From contig NZ_CP150277.1 of NCBI RefSeq assembly GCF_037977385.1, positions 930,001 to 994,000 on the forward strand: 64,000 bases of DNA, in the 5' to 3' direction. Under the pieces are notes generated by a model. It did not search any database and was not told the origin of the DNA. It worked only from the letters and a program-made list of their open reading frames with translations. The stretch comes from Terribacillus sp. FSL K6-0262. Lineage in GTDB: Bacteria > Bacillota > Bacilli > Bacillales > Amphibacillaceae. The position numbers were made by a program, and so were the translations under genes. Positions 29,496 through 39,931 of the stretch are shown here, one piece after another (position 1 is the stretch's first letter; the number at the start of each line of letters is the position of its first letter).

Positions 29496-31693
29496 GGGAT
29501 AGCTCCTTTCCAAAGTGCTTCTAGTGTCGGTACAGTTTCTGAGATGATGGTCTGTCCGTCATGCTTGATGACAAGCCCTGCTTCTTCTGTCACCGCGCCG
29601 ATCTGCTTCGCACTTGGCACTGCCTGTTCGAAGGCTGCCTGATTTTCCGGAGAAACCGTCAAAAGGAAGCGGGATTGCGACTCGCTGAAGAGCGCTGCAG
29701 TTGCATCGCCGCCGATTGTCACATCAGCTCCAAGCCCTGTACCGAACAAGCTTTCCGCCAGCGCCACACCGAGGCCGCCTTCTGCAAGGTCATGGGCAGA
29801 CGCAACCAATCCTTGTTGGATGCTGGTTAATACTGCCTGCTGATTGCCGGCTTCCACATCAAGATCGATTACAGGTGCCTTGCCAAAGTAGCGACCTTCC
29901 AGGACATTCTGCAGCTCACTGCCGCCGAATTCCGCTTTTGTTTCGCCCAATAGATAAATGGCATCGCCAGCTTGCTTGAATTGGCTTGTCGTCACATGCG
30001 CCAGGTTCTCGACCAATCCGACCATCCCGACAACCGGTGTCGGGAAGATCGCCTGCTGGTTGGACTCATTGTAAAGGGACACGTTTCCGCTGATAACTGG
30101 TGTTTCCAATGCCAGGCATGCCGCACTCATACCATCGACGCTCTTCTCCATTTGCCAGAAATTCTCTGGTTTATCCGGGTTGCCGAAGTTCAAGCCATCT
30201 GTCAGCGCAAGCGGCTTGGCACCAGAGCTGACGATATTGCGGGCTGCTTCCGCCACGGCAATCTTGCCGCCTGTTTCGGGATCCAAATAGATATAACGGG
30301 AGTTGCAATCCGTTGTCATCGCAATTGCTTTCTCTGTCCCGCGCACACGAACGATAGCCGCGTCACTTCCAGGCGCCACTACTGTGCTAGCGCCAACCAT
30401 GGAATCATATTGGTCATAAACCCATTCCTTGCTGGCGATTGTCGGCTGCTGCAAAAGCTGTTTCAATGCAGCAGCATGATCTTCCACAGCGGGCTTGTAG
30501 TCGATTGTCTGGAATTCTGTATAATAATCCGGGACTTTGGAGTCCTTGTAATATACCGGTGCATCCTCAGCCAAGCTGTCGACCGGGATATCTGCTGCCA
30601 CCTCCCCGTGATGCAGGAGACGGAAACGTTTATCATCCGTCACGGTTCCGACTGCGACAGCCTGCAGTCCGTATTTTTCGAATACATCGATGATGCCCTG
30701 CTCCTGGCCTTTCTTCACGACAAGCAGCATACGCTCCTGAGACTCTGACAGCATCAGTTCATAAGGCGTCATATGCTGTTCACGCTGCGGCACGAGGTCA
30801 AGGTTCATTTCCATTCCCATGCCCGCTTTACTTGCCATTTCACTTGCACTTGATGTCAAACCAGCCGCACCCATGTCCTGGATACCGACAAGCGCCTCAT
30901 GCTGAATCACTTCCAGGCATGCTTCGATGAGAAGCTTTTCCATGAATGGATCGCCGACCTGTACAGAAGGGCGCTTCGATTCGGATTCTTCGCTAAGGTC
31001 TTCCGATGCAAATGTCGCACCGTGGATACCATCACGGCCAGTTGGTGCACCAGCGTAGATAACCGTATTGCCGACACCGGCAGCGATACCTTTTTGGATG
31101 TCCTTCTGGTCGATCAAACCGACACACATGGCATTGACTAGCGGGTTGCCTTCGTAACTATCATCGAATTGGATTTCGCCTCCGACAGTCGGTACGCCGA
31201 CACAGTTACCGTAACCGGCGATGCCGTGAACCACTTCTTCCAGCAAATATTTCACGCGCGGCGTCGTCAAGTTGCCAAAGCGCAAGGAATTCAATAAAGC
31301 GATCGGACGGGCACCCATGGAGAAGACATCACGGATGATGCCGCCGACCCCTGTGGCTGCACCTTGATAAGGCTCGACAGCCGATGGGTGGTTATGACTT
31401 TCCACTTTGAATACGACTGCTTTGTCATCGCCGATATCGACGATTCCGGCACCTTCACCAGGTCCCTGCAGCACATGCGGCCCCTTCGTCGGGAACTTGC
31501 GCAATAATGGCTTGGATGTCTTGTAGCTGCAATGCTCCGACCACATGACGGAGAAAATGCCTGTTTCCGTGAAATTCGGAAGCCTGCCGAGGATGTTTTT
31601 GACGGATTGGAATTCTTCATCCGTCAGACCCATATCCCGATACAGACGGTCCTGTTCGATTTTTTCCGGACTGATTTCAGCTTGTTGTAACAT
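29471..31693 (-). CDS. purL: FGAM synthase, large subunit
   Basis: Synthetase subunit of phosphoribosylformylglycinamidine synthase. At 740 aa it is the small Gram-positive PurL that works with separate PurQ and PurS. Conserved segments include [41 protein letters not shown] (ATP/Mg site), [12 protein letters not shown] and [20 protein letters not shown] 31693 follows GGAGG and overlaps purQ by 17 nt. Confidence 0.98.
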   Translation of the reverse strand: MLQQAEISPEKIEQDRLYRDMGLTDEEFQSVKNILGRLPNFTETGIFSVMWSEHCSYKTSKPLLRKFPTKGPHVLQGPGEGAGIVDIGDDKAVVFKVESHNHPSAVEPYQGAATGVGGIIRDVFSMGARPIALLNSLRFGNLTTPRVKYLLEEVVHGIAGYGNCVGVPTVGGEIQFDDSYEGNPLVNAMCVGLIDQKDIQKGIAAGVGNTVIYAGAPTGRDGIHGATFASEDLSEESESKRPSVQVGDPFMEKLLIEACLEVIQHEALVGIQDMGAAGLTSSASEMASKAGMGMEMNLDLVPQREQHMTPYELMLSESQERMLLVVKKGQEQGIIDVFEKYGLQAVAVGTVTDDKRFRLLHHGEVAADIPVDSLAEDAPVYYKDSKVPDYYTEFQTIDYKPAVEDHAAALKQLLQQPTIASKEWVYDQYDSMVGASTVVAPGSDAAIVRVRGTEKAIAMTTDCNSRYIYLDPETGGKIAVAEAARNIVSSGAKPLALTDGLNFGNPDKPENFWQMEKSVDGMSAACLALETPVISGNVSLYNESNQQAIFPTPVVGMVGLVENLAHVTTSQFKQAGDAIYLLGETKAEFGGSELQNVLEGRYFGKAPVIDLDVEAGNQQAVLTSIQQGLVASAHDLAEGGLGVALAESLFGTGLGADVTIGGDATAALFSESQSRFLLTVSPENQAAFEQAVPSAKQIGAVTEEAGLVIKHDGQTIISETVPTLEALWKGAIPCLLKSKA

Positions 31694-32360
31694 ACATTTC
31701 CCTCCAGTGATGTAGTACGGATCGGAACATCGCCAGCCCATCGCTCGAGCCGAGCAAATCCTCGACCGCCCGTTCAGGATGCGGCATCATGCCCAGCACA
31801 TTGCCTGCTTTATTGACGATTCCGGCAATATCGGCCCGGGAACCGTTCGGATTGTTCTTGTAAGTGAAAACAATCTGATTATTTTGCTTCAACTCTTCCA
31901 ATGTCGCATCGTCGCAATAATAATTCCCTTCTCCGTGAGCAATCGGAATTTGAATTTCCTGCCCTTTTTCATAGCCGGTTGTGAAAATCGTATCATCCCT
32001 TTCCACAACAAGCGTTTCATAATGGCACATGAATTTCAGCTTCTCGTTGCGCAGCATTGCACCTGGCAGCAAGCCTGTTTCCAATAGGATCTGGAAGCCA
32101 TTGCACACACCAAGGACAGGAGTGCCCGCTTCTGCCTTTTGTTTGATTTGGTTCAGAACATCGGATACAGACGCGATTGCGCCGGAACGCAGGTAGTCAC
32201 CATAGCTGAATCCTCCCGGAAGCAAAATGGCATCATAGTCTGCCAGATTGGCAGATTCATACCATACAAGATCGACTTCTTCTCCCAAGCCATCACGGAC
32301 AGCATGATACATATCACGGTCACAGTTGGAACCCGGAAAAACGATGACAGCAAATTTCAC
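31677..32360 (-). CDS. purQ: FGAM synthase, glutaminase subunit
   Basis: Class I glutamine amidotransferase that supplies ammonia to PurL. It is 227 aa. The nucleophile cysteine is in [13 protein letters not shown] (about residue 86), and the His/Glu pair is in [12 protein letters not shown] near the C terminus. [10 protein letters not shown] is the family N-terminal signature. GTG 32360 overlaps purS by 4 nt. Confidence 0.98.
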   Translation of the reverse strand: MKFAVIVFPGSNCDRDMYHAVRDGLGEEVDLVWYESANLADYDAILLPGGFSYGDYLRSGAIASVSDVLNQIKQKAEAGTPVLGVCNGFQILLETGLLPGAMLRNEKLKFMCHYETLVVERDDTIFTTGYEKGQEIQIPIAHGEGNYYCDDATLEELKQNNQIVFTYKNNPNGSRADIAGIVNKAGNVLGMMPHPERAVEDLLGSSDGLAMFRSVLHHWREMYVTTS

Positions 32361-32608
32361 GAGCGTATACCCTCCTCGACTGTATAGCTGTATTCTTCCA
32401 TGACAGGATTGGCAAGCAGCTTATCGCACATCCGCTGTACTTCCAATGCCACATCAGCTTCATCCGGCAGCGTCATTTCGATGTATTTGCCGACTCGTGT
32501 GTCCGCCACATCCGGGAATCCATTTGCCCGCAATGCTTCCTGTACAGCCTTACCTTGCGGGTCGAGGACCCCTTCTTTCAGCGTGATGAAGATTTTTACC
32601 TTTTTCAT
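32357..32608 (-). CDS. purS: FGAM synthase, PurS subunit
   Basis: Small bridging subunit that assembles the PurL-PurQ complex. It is 83 aa. [27 protein letters not shown] and [10 protein letters not shown] are typical. It overlaps purC by 4 nt on one side and purQ by 4 nt on the other, so all three are translationally coupled. Confidence 0.97.
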   Translation of the reverse strand: MKKVKIFITLKEGVLDPQGKAVQEALRANGFPDVADTRVGKYIEMTLPDEADVALEVQRMCDKLLANPVMEEYSYTVEEGIRS

Positions 32609-33318
32609 TTTGCTGCCTCCAGTCGATTTAAGATTGCATCATATACGTCGATCAAGTCACCCAGGTCTTCCCGGAACACATCCTTGTCCATCTTGCCGCC
32701 ATTCTCCTTATCCCAAAGCCGGCATGTATCCGGGGAGATTTCATCGGAAAGGAGGATGGAGCCATCTTGGTCACGGCCGAATTCCAGCTTGAAATCGACC
32801 AGCTGCAGACCGACTCTGTCAAAGAATGCCTGCAGATGCTGGTTGACCTCCAAAGCCGCTTGCTTGATGAAAGCGAGCTCCTCTTCATTCAGATCCGTCA
32901 GCAGCAATGCATGCGCATCATTGATGATCGGATCATCCAAACTGTCATCCTTATAGTAAAGCTCTGTCAAAACGGGCTGGAAAACGGTCTTCTCCGGAAT
33001 ACCGAGTCTTCTCGTAATGCTGCCTGCTGCAACATTCCGAACGACCACTTCGAGCGGTACGATCGTCGTCTTCTTCACCAGCTGTTCAGTCTCGCTGAGC
33101 GGCTTGATGAAATGCGAGGAAATGCCCTGCTCCTGCAAGTATTCGAAAATATGGGTCGAGATAAGATTGTTGTAGCGGCCTTTTCCTTCGAAGCTTGCTT
33201 TCTTCTTGCCATTGAATGCTGTTGCATCATTTTTATAAGACAGCACGAGCTCCTGCTCTTTTTCTGCTGATTGAAATACTTGCTTGGCTTTTCCTTCGTA
33301 CAGCAATTTACCTTTCAC
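32605..33318 (-). CDS. purC: SAICAR synthase
   Basis: ATP-dependent condensation of CAIR with aspartate. It is 237 aa. LLYEGKAKQVF and YKNDATAFNGKKK form the ATP-binding N-terminal lobe, PLEVVVRNVAAGSITRRLG and DFKLEFGRDQDGSILLSDEISPDTCRLWD are the two family signatures. The frame is open to TTG 33339, but GTG 33318 has GGGG about 8 nt upstream and gives the normal family N terminus; the exact start is the least certain of the operon. Confidence 0.95.
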   Translation of the reverse strand: MKGKLLYEGKAKQVFQSAEKEQELVLSYKNDATAFNGKKKASFEGKGRYNNLISTHIFEYLQEQGISSHFIKPLSETEQLVKKTTIVPLEVVVRNVAAGSITRRLGIPEKTVFQPVLTELYYKDDSLDDPIINDAHALLLTDLNEEELAFIKQAALEVNQHLQAFFDRVGLQLVDFKLEFGRDQDGSILLSDEISPDTCRLWDKENGGKMDKDVFREDLGDLIDVYDAILNRLEAAK

Positions 33319-33343
33319 GTTCTCCACCCCGTTTGTCAAAGTA

Positions 33344-34639
33344 TTATTCTAGTCCGATTTTATGGAAAATCTGATCCACGTTTTTCAAGTGATACGTATA
33401 GTCGAAGCAGTCATCGATTTCTTCCTGGCTCAGGAATGCCGAGATTTCTGTTTCTGCTTCGATAAGCTGCTTGAACTGTGTTTCTGTTTCCCAGGCTTCC
33501 ATGGCCTTCGGCTGGACGATATCGTATGCTTGCTCACGGCTCATGCCTTTGTCGATCAGCGCAAGCAATACACGCTGAGAGAAAATGACGCCATATGTGC
33601 GGTCGATATTACGCTTCATGTTTTCCGGGAAGACAGTCAGGTTCTTCACGATATTCGAGAAACGATGGAGCATATAATCCAGCGCGATTGTCGCATCTGG
33701 CAAGATGACGCGCTCGGCAGATGAATGGGAAATATCGCGTTCATGCCAAAGTGCCACGTTTTCGTAAGCGGTGATCATATGGCCGCGGATCAAACGCGAC
33801 ATACCGACCATGTTTTCGGATCCGATCGGATTACGTTTATGCGGCATCGCAGAGGAACCTTTTTGACCTTTTGCAAAGAATTCTTCCACTTCGCGTGTTT
33901 CTGTTTTTTGGAGTCCGCGGATTTCTGTCGCGAATTTCTCGATGCTGGTTGCAATCAGCGCCAATGTGCTCATATATTGGGCGTGGCGGTCACGCTGCAA
34001 TGTTTGTGTGGATACCGGTGCCGGCTTTAAGCCTAGCTTTTTCGTCACATATTTCTCTACATATGGATCGATGTTTGCATATGTACCAACCGCGCCGGAA
34101 AGCTTTCCATACTGGATTGTTTCGGCAGCAGCATCGAAACGCTCCAGGTTCCGTTTCATCTCTTCATACCATAGCGCCATTTTCAAACCGAAAGTTGTCG
34201 GTTCGGCGTGGACACCATGTGTGCGGCCCATCATGACGGTATGCTTATGCTCCTTTGCTTTTGCTTCCAGGATATCGATGAAATCGACGATACCTTTGCG
34301 GATGATTTTGTTCGCTTGCAGCAAGAGATAAGATAAAGCTGTATCCACTACATCGGTGGAAGTCAGGCCGTAATGCACCCATTTGCGTTCTTCGCCCAAT
34401 GTCTCGGATACTGCACGCGTGAAGGCCACCACATCGTGACGTGTTTCTTTTTCAATCTCCAGAATGCGGTTGATATCGAAGGACGCGTTTTCACGCAATG
34501 CCTTCACATCGGATTCGGGAATGACACCTAAATCACTCCATGCTTCACATGCCAGGATTTCGACTTCAAGCCATGCCTGATATTTATTTTCATCCGTCCA
34601 GATTTTGCCCATTTCTTCTCTTGTATAACGTTCAATCAT
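33344..34639 (-). CDS. purB: Adenylosuccinate lyase
   Basis: Removes fumarate from SAICAR and from adenylosuccinate. It is 431 aa, normal length. [14 protein letters not shown] and [14 protein letters not shown] carry catalytic histidines, and the flexible signature loop is [19 protein letters not shown] 34639 overlaps the purK stop by 4 nt; the stop lies 25 nt before purC. Confidence 0.98.
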   Translation of the reverse strand: MIERYTREEMGKIWTDENKYQAWLEVEILACEAWSDLGVIPESDVKALRENASFDINRILEIEKETRHDVVAFTRAVSETLGEERKWVHYGLTSTDVVDTALSYLLLQANKIIRKGIVDFIDILEAKAKEHKHTVMMGRTHGVHAEPTTFGLKMALWYEEMKRNLERFDAAAETIQYGKLSGAVGTYANIDPYVEKYVTKKLGLKPAPVSTQTLQRDRHAQYMSTLALIATSIEKFATEIRGLQKTETREVEEFFAKGQKGSSAMPHKRNPIGSENMVGMSRLIRGHMITAYENVALWHERDISHSSAERVILPDATIALDYMLHRFSNIVKNLTVFPENMKRNIDRTYGVIFSQRVLLALIDKGMSREQAYDIVQPKAMEAWETETQFKQLIEAETEISAFLSQEEIDDCFDYTYHLKNVDQIFHKIGLE

Positions 34640-35763
34640 GCATTGTTTCCTCCTAGTGATCGTGTAAAGGCGTCGGTTTCATCCAGTAAGGATTTCCTTG
34701 ACGTTCCAACCATCGTAAAATGTCCCATTTTCCGTTTCGGCTTGGCTTCCTGCTTGCCATAATCATGAATGTGGGCAAGCGGTCTGTCAGGATGCCCCCA
34801 ATACTGGTCCAGCGCTTCTCCTAATAAATTTATCATAACGGCAGCCCCGATAAAATGGACCGGCAAAAGAGGCAGCCCGCAGATGGCGCGGATATGCTGC
34901 TCGAATTGCGAAACCGTACAAGCTTCAATCGTATAATGCCCCGAATTATGCGGTCTTGGCGCCACCTCATTCATATACAGTTCATTGCCTGATACAAACA
35001 TCTCGACGGTGAAGGTCCCGACAACACCGGCGGCTTCAGCCAGCTTACCGGCAGCGATGCGTGCTTGCTCCGCCACTTCGTCCGCGACAGCAGCCGGAGC
35101 AATGGTCCGATATAGAATATGATCCCGATGTTCATTTTCCGCTACCGGGAAATAGGTTATTTGCCCATCTTCCCCCCTCGTCAGGACAATCGATATTTCC
35201 TTATCGAAGGTGAGCCAGGCTTCCATGATACAGCGGCCGTTCTGCCGGACGAATTCCGCAGCTTCTTTCAAGTCTTCCTTCGTATTCAGTTTTAGCTGTC
35301 CCTTGCCGTCATATCCGCCGCGGCAGGTTTTTACGACAGCTGGGAAACCGATCTCCCTGATGCTTGCCAACAATTCCTTTTCGTCCGTTACGATTGCAAA
35401 AGGCGCCACCGGAAGATCCAGTTCTTTCATCAGGTTCTTTTCATTCGCACGATCTCCGCTGATTTCCAGAAGAAGCGAGCCCTGCGGGAGTTTCCCGACT
35501 TCCTCCAAAAGCTTCGCAGCTCCCAGATCGACATTCTCGAATTCATAGGTGACGACATCGCTTAAGCTTTCCAATTTTCGGATAGCGTCCCGATCATCAT
35601 AGGCCGCTTCGATATGCAAGTCCGCCACTTGCGCAGCCGGACAATCAGGCGTTGGATCAAGGACGATAATGCGGTATCCCATATGCTTGGCTGCTGTTGC
35701 CATCATACGGCCAAGCTGACCGCCGCCAAGTATGCCGATGGTGATGATATTATTTGGTCGCAA
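34636..35763 (-). CDS. purK: N5-carboxyaminoimidazole ribonucleotide synthase
   Basis: ATP and bicarbonate-dependent carboxylation of AIR to N5-CAIR. It is 375 aa of ATP-grasp type: [21 protein letters not shown] at the N terminus, [18 protein letters not shown] as the ATP-binding loop, and [19 protein letters not shown] as the metal/substrate site. The start is TTG 35763 with GAGGGA 5 nt upstream, overlapping purE by 14 nt. Confidence 0.97.
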   Translation of the reverse strand: MRPNNIITIGILGGGQLGRMMATAAKHMGYRIIVLDPTPDCPAAQVADLHIEAAYDDRDAIRKLESLSDVVTYEFENVDLGAAKLLEEVGKLPQGSLLLEISGDRANEKNLMKELDLPVAPFAIVTDEKELLASIREIGFPAVVKTCRGGYDGKGQLKLNTKEDLKEAAEFVRQNGRCIMEAWLTFDKEISIVLTRGEDGQITYFPVAENEHRDHILYRTIAPAAVADEVAEQARIAAGKLAEAAGVVGTFTVEMFVSGNELYMNEVAPRPHNSGHYTIEACTVSQFEQHIRAICGLPLLPVHFIGAAVMINLLGEALDQYWGHPDRPLAHIHDYGKQEAKPKRKMGHFTMVGTSRKSLLDETDAFTRSLGGNNA

Positions 35764-36241
35764 GCTGATCCCTCATTTCTGCCACTTGTTCTTTCATCCC
35801 TTGCTGATAAGCTGTCAGGCGCTCGGCAATCGCTCTGTCATGGATGCCAAGCATTTGCGCTGCCAGGATACCGGCATTTTTGGCGCCGGCTTTCCCGATT
35901 GCCACCGTAGCCACCGGAACACCCCCTGGCATCTGGACGATTGATAATAAGGAATCCATCCCGTCCAGTGCCTTTGTCTGTACCGGGACACCGATCACGG
36001 GCAATGTCGTCTTGCTGGCAACCATTCCGGGCAAATGAGCTGCACCGCCTGCACCGGCAATGATCACCTTCAATCCTCTATCCCTGGCACTTGATGCATA
36101 TTCAAACATATCCTCCGGTGTCCGGTGAGCTGAGATCACTTCTTTTTCATAAGGGATATCCAGCTCTTCCAGCAGCTTGCACGCATGCTCCATCGTTTCC
36201 CAATCAGAGATGCTGCCCATGATGATTCCAATCTCCGCCAT
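35750..36241 (-). CDS. purE: N5-CAIR mutase
   Basis: Rearranges N5-CAIR to CAIR; class I PurE, paired with PurK. It is 163 aa. [30 protein letters not shown] (catalytic histidine) and [17 protein letters not shown] are visible. ATG 36241 has AGAGGGA 5 nt upstream; the 26-codon extension would run through the leader terminator. It is first gene of the purine operon, 30 nt after that terminator. Confidence 0.97.
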   Translation of the reverse strand: MAEIGIIMGSISDWETMEHACKLLEELDIPYEKEVISAHRTPEDMFEYASSARDRGLKVIIAGAGGAAHLPGMVASKTTLPVIGVPVQTKALDGMDSLLSIVQMPGGVPVATVAIGKAGAKNAGILAAQMLGIHDRAIAERLTAYQQGMKEQVAEMRDQLATK

Positions 36242-36269
36242 CTTATCCCTCTTTCCTATTTTTTTCCGT

Positions 36270-36317
36270 AAAAAAAGCCTATTCACCCTCCCGCTAAATG
36301 AGAGAAGACGAATAGGC
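36270..36317 (-). terminator. Attenuator terminator in the pur leader
   Basis: GCCTATTC and GAATAGGC, extended by a pyrimidine/purine-rich inner stem (TCTTCTCTC opposite GGGAGGG), are followed by seven T. It lies between the guanine aptamer and purE, as expected for riboswitch-controlled termination. Confidence 0.9.
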
Positions 36318-36357
36318 ATACAGGTGTCGTAGGCTCATAATCATGCAGTCCATCTTC

Positions 36358-36424
36358 CCTCATAGTCCGCTATTTACGGTAGCAGGTAGAGACTTCCGGA
36401 CCATATTTCCGGAAATATATGAGG
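36358..36424 (-). promoter_or_regulatory. Guanine riboswitch (purine aptamer) of the pur operon
   Basis: On the minus strand P1 is CCTCATA/TATGAGG. Core positions match the purine aptamer: ATATATTT, GGAAATATGG, GTCTCTACC and CCGTAAAT, then GGACTATG. The cytosine in GACTATG predicts guanine/hypoxanthine rather than adenine binding. Ligand binding should favour the downstream terminator. Confidence 0.95.
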
Positions 36425-36488
36425 TACGATCTATAAGCACAGCTACGTGCTATGATGTCAAAACTAGCCGTGTCTTTCATGCATGTTT

Positions 36489-36534
36489 ATGATAACAATT
36501 CTGACACACATCGTCAATGAAAAAATCGAACGAT
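36489..36534 (-). promoter_or_regulatory. pur operon promoter with a PurBox-like site
   Basis: TTGACG (36512-36517), 17 nt, then TATCAT (36489-36494) on the minus strand is a good sigma-A promoter about 65 nt before the aptamer. AAAATCGAACGAT (plus strand, 36522-36534) matches 11 of 13 positions of the PurR PurBox. A convincing second, inverted box was not found. Confidence 0.75.
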
Positions 36535-36550
36535 GATTATTTTGTTATAT

Positions 36551-36769
36551 TTAATGTTCGGTTTTTAGTAATTTTGTGTCAAAGCTTACTTTCTTTCCGA
36601 CCGGCTCTATCCTTTTACTGCCGTTCTCGACCGTTTCCCGGAAGATGGGCTCTTCCACTTTCCGGACTGGCAGATAACCCTCTGCTTTGATACGTGCAAG
36701 ACAAGCATCGATCGTCTCATTCTCACCGAGCTCAAAACGTTTCTTTGCCGGCTTCTTTTCTTTTGGCAT
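36551..36769 (-). CDS. yebG: NETI motif-containing small protein (YebG)
   Basis: A 72-aa basic protein containing the [24 protein letters not shown] segment of the NETI family. It has no signal or membrane segment. Its start overlaps the end of yebE by 38 nt, with AAAGGGAGC upstream. The order yebE-yebG-purE is as in B. subtilis. No function is established for the family. Confidence 0.88.
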   Translation of the reverse strand: MPKEKKPAKKRFELGENETIDACLARIKAEGYLPVRKVEEPIFRETVENGSKRIEPVGKKVSFDTKLLKTEH

Positions 36770-37307
36770 TGCGGATACGCTCCCTTTTTACGCTTTTCAC
36801 CCAGAAACCGCCAAAAATCTGCCGCGGCTCATAGGCAATGATAAAGGCCTTCGGATCGATTCCCTTTATATCTTCGTATAGCTTCAATTCATATTTACGC
36901 GGGGTCAGGATCTGCATCGCAAGGCGGTCCCCATCCATTCCATAGGCGAACCAGCTTGTGACGCCATAGCCCTTCTCACGGAGTTTTCTCGTAAAATCGA
37001 TGCTTGGATCAGAAGATATGACATTGACGGTGATATAGCCAAGTGCCAGCTTTTCCTCTATTTTTGAACCGAGGACGACACCGATCCCAAAGCCAAGTGC
37101 ATAGGCGATCAGGTTCTGAATTTGATCCAAATTATCCAGGACCAGCCCGAGACCAATCGTATAGATCGTAATCTCAAAAACACTGACGAAGGCCGCAATA
37201 TAGCGTCTCCCTTTTAATGTCAGGATGACCCGCAAGGTATTGAGGCTCACATAAACAATATTGACGACAAAGATGATCAATACCATGACGATTGGTATCT
37301 CCAGCAA
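36732..37307 (-). CDS. yebE: UPF0316/DUF2179 membrane protein (YebE)
   Basis: A 191-aa protein with three N-terminal membrane segments (residues about 5-25, 37-58, 65-85) and a cytoplasmic DUF2179-type domain with [28 protein letters not shown]. It starts at TTG 37307 with AGGAGG 7 nt upstream. The family includes B. subtilis YebE, located in the same place; role unknown. Confidence 0.88.
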   Translation of the reverse strand: MLEIPIVMVLIIFVVNIVYVSLNTLRVILTLKGRRYIAAFVSVFEITIYTIGLGLVLDNLDQIQNLIAYALGFGIGVVLGSKIEEKLALGYITVNVISSDPSIDFTRKLREKGYGVTSWFAYGMDGDRLAMQILTPRKYELKLYEDIKGIDPKAFIIAYEPRQIFGGFWVKSVKRERIRNAKRKEAGKETF

Positions 37308-37352
37308 CTAGATTCCTCCTTCTTGCTCGTAAAAATTGCTGCTTTTGCAGTA

Positions 37353-38123
37353 TCAATAGCCGTACTGCTTGCGTTTTCTCCTCCTGATCAAATGAATCGG
37401 TATCGCAATCAGGATGATCACTGCCATGATACCGGCCACTGCTGTGATGGCCGGGAATTTATCCGCCCTGGCAGCAGCGATTGCAAAATACGCCCAGACG
37501 AATACGAGCGGATAAATACTATCACGGAATATATGCATAACGCCAATTGCCAGGATTGCACCTGCAAGAAGCAAAATGATTGTCCAAACTTCACCTGATA
37601 AAAGCCAGCCTCCTACATTATCCACCCCAAGAGACACAAATAGAATACCGACATTCAACATGGTAGCGACGGAAACCCAGCCGATATAGATGGAGAACGG
37701 AAACAAATCGAATTTCCGGCGATCGGATGAAGTCGATATTGTTTGGTACAGGATTCCCAAAGAGATGAGCAGCGCTGCCATCGGGATGATGGAGAGACTG
37801 AAGAGCTCATAATGGAAGCAGAATATCCAAGCAATATTAAAGATACAGCTGGCAATGAATGTCCCTGCAGCTTTTGCATACCATTCCGTTTCCCGTGTGG
37901 ATCGCAGAAATAAACGTATCACCCAAATCAGGACGAATAAATAGATGACACTCCAAATACTGAATGCATAGCCTGCCGGCTGGAACAATACGTCCAGCTG
38001 GTCGGATAATTGCTGCGTAGTCTTTCCGCCAAGAGGCAAGGCATTGGACAGATAATTGACGGCGATTGTTGCAATATAAGCCAGTAAGCTGAACCAAGCC
38101 AGCTTCACTGAACGATTACTCAT
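37353..38123 (-). CDS. TspO/MBR-like multi-pass membrane protein
   Basis: A 256-aa protein with about eight hydrophobic segments, resembling the longer bacterial tryptophan-rich sensory (TspO-related) proteins: FQPAGYAFSIWSVIYLFVLIW and NIAWIFCFHYE are the most typical parts. ATG 38123 follows GGAGGAGG at 7 nt; the 71-codon extension crosses the pbuG terminator and is rejected. It lies between pbuG and yebE on the same strand. Ligand and role are unknown, and the family call is moderate. Confidence 0.7.
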   Translation of the reverse strand: MSNRSVKLAWFSLLAYIATIAVNYLSNALPLGGKTTQQLSDQLDVLFQPAGYAFSIWSVIYLFVLIWVIRLFLRSTRETEWYAKAAGTFIASCIFNIAWIFCFHYELFSLSIIPMAALLISLGILYQTISTSSDRRKFDLFPFSIYIGWVSVATMLNVGILFVSLGVDNVGGWLLSGEVWTIILLLAGAILAIGVMHIFRDSIYPLVFVWAYFAIAAARADKFPAITAVAGIMAVIILIAIPIHLIRRRKRKQYGY

Positions 38124-38256
38124 GTAAATTCCTCCTCCTCGCCCGCTTGACAGACGATCATGGTCACTCGTAAGTATAATACAATTATACCCGACAGCGC
38201 CGCAATCAACGCACAAAGGTAAAATCCGACCATAAAACTGTATTTTTCGCCCATAT

Positions 38257-38284
38257 AAAAAGCCGCCCCGATCGGAGCGGCTTC
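38257..38284 (-). terminator. Rho-independent terminator of pbuG
   Basis: GCCGCTCC and GGGGCGGC form a strong stem with loop GATC, followed by TTTTTAT on the minus strand, directly at the pbuG stop. Confidence 0.9.
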
Positions 38285-38287
38285 CAG

Positions 38288-39622
38288 TCAAGCCAAAAAG
38301 ATGAAGTATAGCAGGAATACGACGAACAGGAACCACATGACTGGGTGGACTTCCTTCACGCGCCCTTTGACAAGCAAAGTAAGCGGGTAGAAGATGAATC
38401 CAATCGCAATACCGGTAGCGATGCTGCCAGTCAGCGGCATCATGAGAATCGTGAAGAAAGCTGGGACAGCGAATTCAATTTTATCCCACTCGATATCCTT
38501 CAAGGAAGAGCACATCAGTACGCCGACGACAATCAAGGCCGGTGCCGTCACTTCATTGGTGATGATGGACAGCAGCGGGCTGAAGAATAATGCCAAAAGG
38601 AAGCAAATCGCAGTGACAACTGCTGTGAAGCCTGATCTTCCGCCTGCACCGACACCAGTTGTCGATTCGACATACGCGGTAGTATTGGAAGTACCTAAAA
38701 CGGCACCCGCAACTGTCGCACCAGAATCGGCAAGCAATGCCTGTCCGGGATTGGGCAATTTACCATCCTTCATCAAGCCGGCCTTCGTAGCAACAGCAAC
38801 CAATGTGCCTGCTGTGTCAAAGAAATCGACGAATAGGAATGTCAAGATGACAGTCAGCATTTGGATGGTGAAGATATCACCAAAGTGCGCAAAGGCAGCC
38901 CCGAATGTTGGTGCAAGACTCGGCACACTTCCGACGACATCCCCGACTGCTGTCGGAGGATCAATCAAGCCGACAATCATACCAGCTACCGCTGTAATGA
39001 TCATTCCGATGAAGATTGCGGCACGGAATCCTATCACCAAAAGAATTGCCGTAACAAAGATACCAAAGATGGCCAGCAGGGCCGGACCGCTGTGGATATC
39101 CCCAAGGGCCACGACCGTATCCTCGCTCATCACTACGAGATTAGCGTTTTTCAAGCCGATGAAAGCGATGAAGAGTCCGATACCGGCCCCTACTGCCAAT
39201 TTCAAAGTCGGCGGAATGGCGTTGATCAAAAGCTCACGCAAACCAGAAAGGGAAAGAATCATGAAAATCACACCGGAAGCAAATACGCCTGCCAATGCAG
39301 TTTGCCATGGAATTCCGTAAGTAAGTACAACTGTGAAGGCAAAGAATGCATTCAATCCCATGCCAGGGGCAAGCGCTATCGGCAATTTTGCAAAGACACC
39401 CATGATCAGGGTCCCGATTGCAGAAGCGATTGCTGTGGCAGTGAAAATTGCGCCGGCATCCATACGGCCGCCATTTATTGCGCTGTCGGGCACTCCCTGG
39501 AGAGTCAGCACATTCGGATTGACGAACAGGATGTACGCCATCGACAAGAATGTCGTAATACCGGCGATTATCTCGGTGCGGTAAGATGTGTTCAATTCGT
39601 CAAAACGGAAAAAACGTTTCAT
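38288..39622 (-). CDS. pbuG: Guanine/hypoxanthine permease (PbuG, AzgA-like NCS2)
   Basis: Proton-coupled purine uptake across the membrane. It is 444 aa with about 12 to 14 membrane segments. Hallmarks are FVNPNVL near residue 35, APGMGLNAFFAFTVV (about 88-102) and the LFVDFFDTAGTLVAVATKAGL segment of the AzgA branch. A guanine riboswitch and terminator upstream imply repression when guanine or hypoxanthine is plentiful, matching its role. The order guaA...pbuG...yebE-yebG-pur follows B. subtilis. Confidence 0.95.
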   Translation of the reverse strand: MKRFFRFDELNTSYRTEIIAGITTFLSMAYILFVNPNVLTLQGVPDSAINGGRMDAGAIFTATAIASAIGTLIMGVFAKLPIALAPGMGLNAFFAFTVVLTYGIPWQTALAGVFASGVIFMILSLSGLRELLINAIPPTLKLAVGAGIGLFIAFIGLKNANLVVMSEDTVVALGDIHSGPALLAIFGIFVTAILLVIGFRAAIFIGMIITAVAGMIVGLIDPPTAVGDVVGSVPSLAPTFGAAFAHFGDIFTIQMLTVILTFLFVDFFDTAGTLVAVATKAGLMKDGKLPNPGQALLADSGATVAGAVLGTSNTTAYVESTTGVGAGGRSGFTAVVTAICFLLALFFSPLLSIITNEVTAPALIVVGVLMCSSLKDIEWDKIEFAVPAFFTILMMPLTGSIATGIAIGFIFYPLTLLVKGRVKEVHPVMWFLFVVFLLYFIFLA

Positions 39623-39672
39623 AACTTGTTACTCCTCCTGTTTCTTCGATTGGGCAGGATAAGCTTTCAAAT

Positions 39673-39705
39673 AAAAAACACTTCTGCCTGAAGCAAGAAG
39701 CGTTT
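39673..39705 (-). terminator. Attenuator terminator in the pbuG leader
   Basis: ACGCTTCT pairs with AGAAGTGT around a TGC/GGC-containing loop, followed by TTTTTTAT on the minus strand, 50 nt before pbuG and 47 nt after the aptamer. Confidence 0.8.
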
Positions 39706-39751
39706 CCTATCTACACCACATCTGCGTATGTAACCCAGATTGAAATGTCAG

Positions 39752-39814
39752 CGTAGTCAGGTTAATGACGGTAACCTGGTAGAAACTTATGGGCCATATT
39801 CCCAAAATTATACG
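39752..39814 (-). promoter_or_regulatory. Guanine riboswitch of pbuG
   Basis: The minus strand reads CGTATAATTTT, GGGAATATGG, AGTTTCTACC, P3 CAGGTT/AACCTG around ACCGTCATT, then GACTACG. P1 is CGTA/TACG. The cytosine before TACG predicts guanine. The L3 sequence CCGTCATT departs from the common CCGTAAAT. Confidence 0.93.
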
Positions 39815-39847
39815 AAGACGAAAAATATATAGTATCAATACTCTTTC

Positions 39848-39877
39848 ACTATAAAAGCATTTTGCACGCTTCGTCAA
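39848..39877 (-). promoter_or_regulatory. Sigma-A promoter of pbuG
   Basis: TTGACG (39872-39877), 18 nt, then TATAGT (39848-39853) on the minus strand, about 35 nt upstream of the aptamer. Confidence 0.7.
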
Positions 39878-39931
39878 TGTTTTTTCGGAAAATGAACCTA
39901 ATAATAGTGTTAGAAATCGTTTCCATTTCAT

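Noticed and set aside
36358..36424. Adenine-type riboswitch reading of the pur aptamer
   Set aside because: The discriminating position is C in GACTATG, which pairs with guanine; adenine aptamers have U there.
38394..39320. A 308-codon plus-strand frame opposite pbuG
   Set aside because: Antisense to the permease; Pro/Ala/Thr-rich sequence is the mirror of membrane-helix codons.
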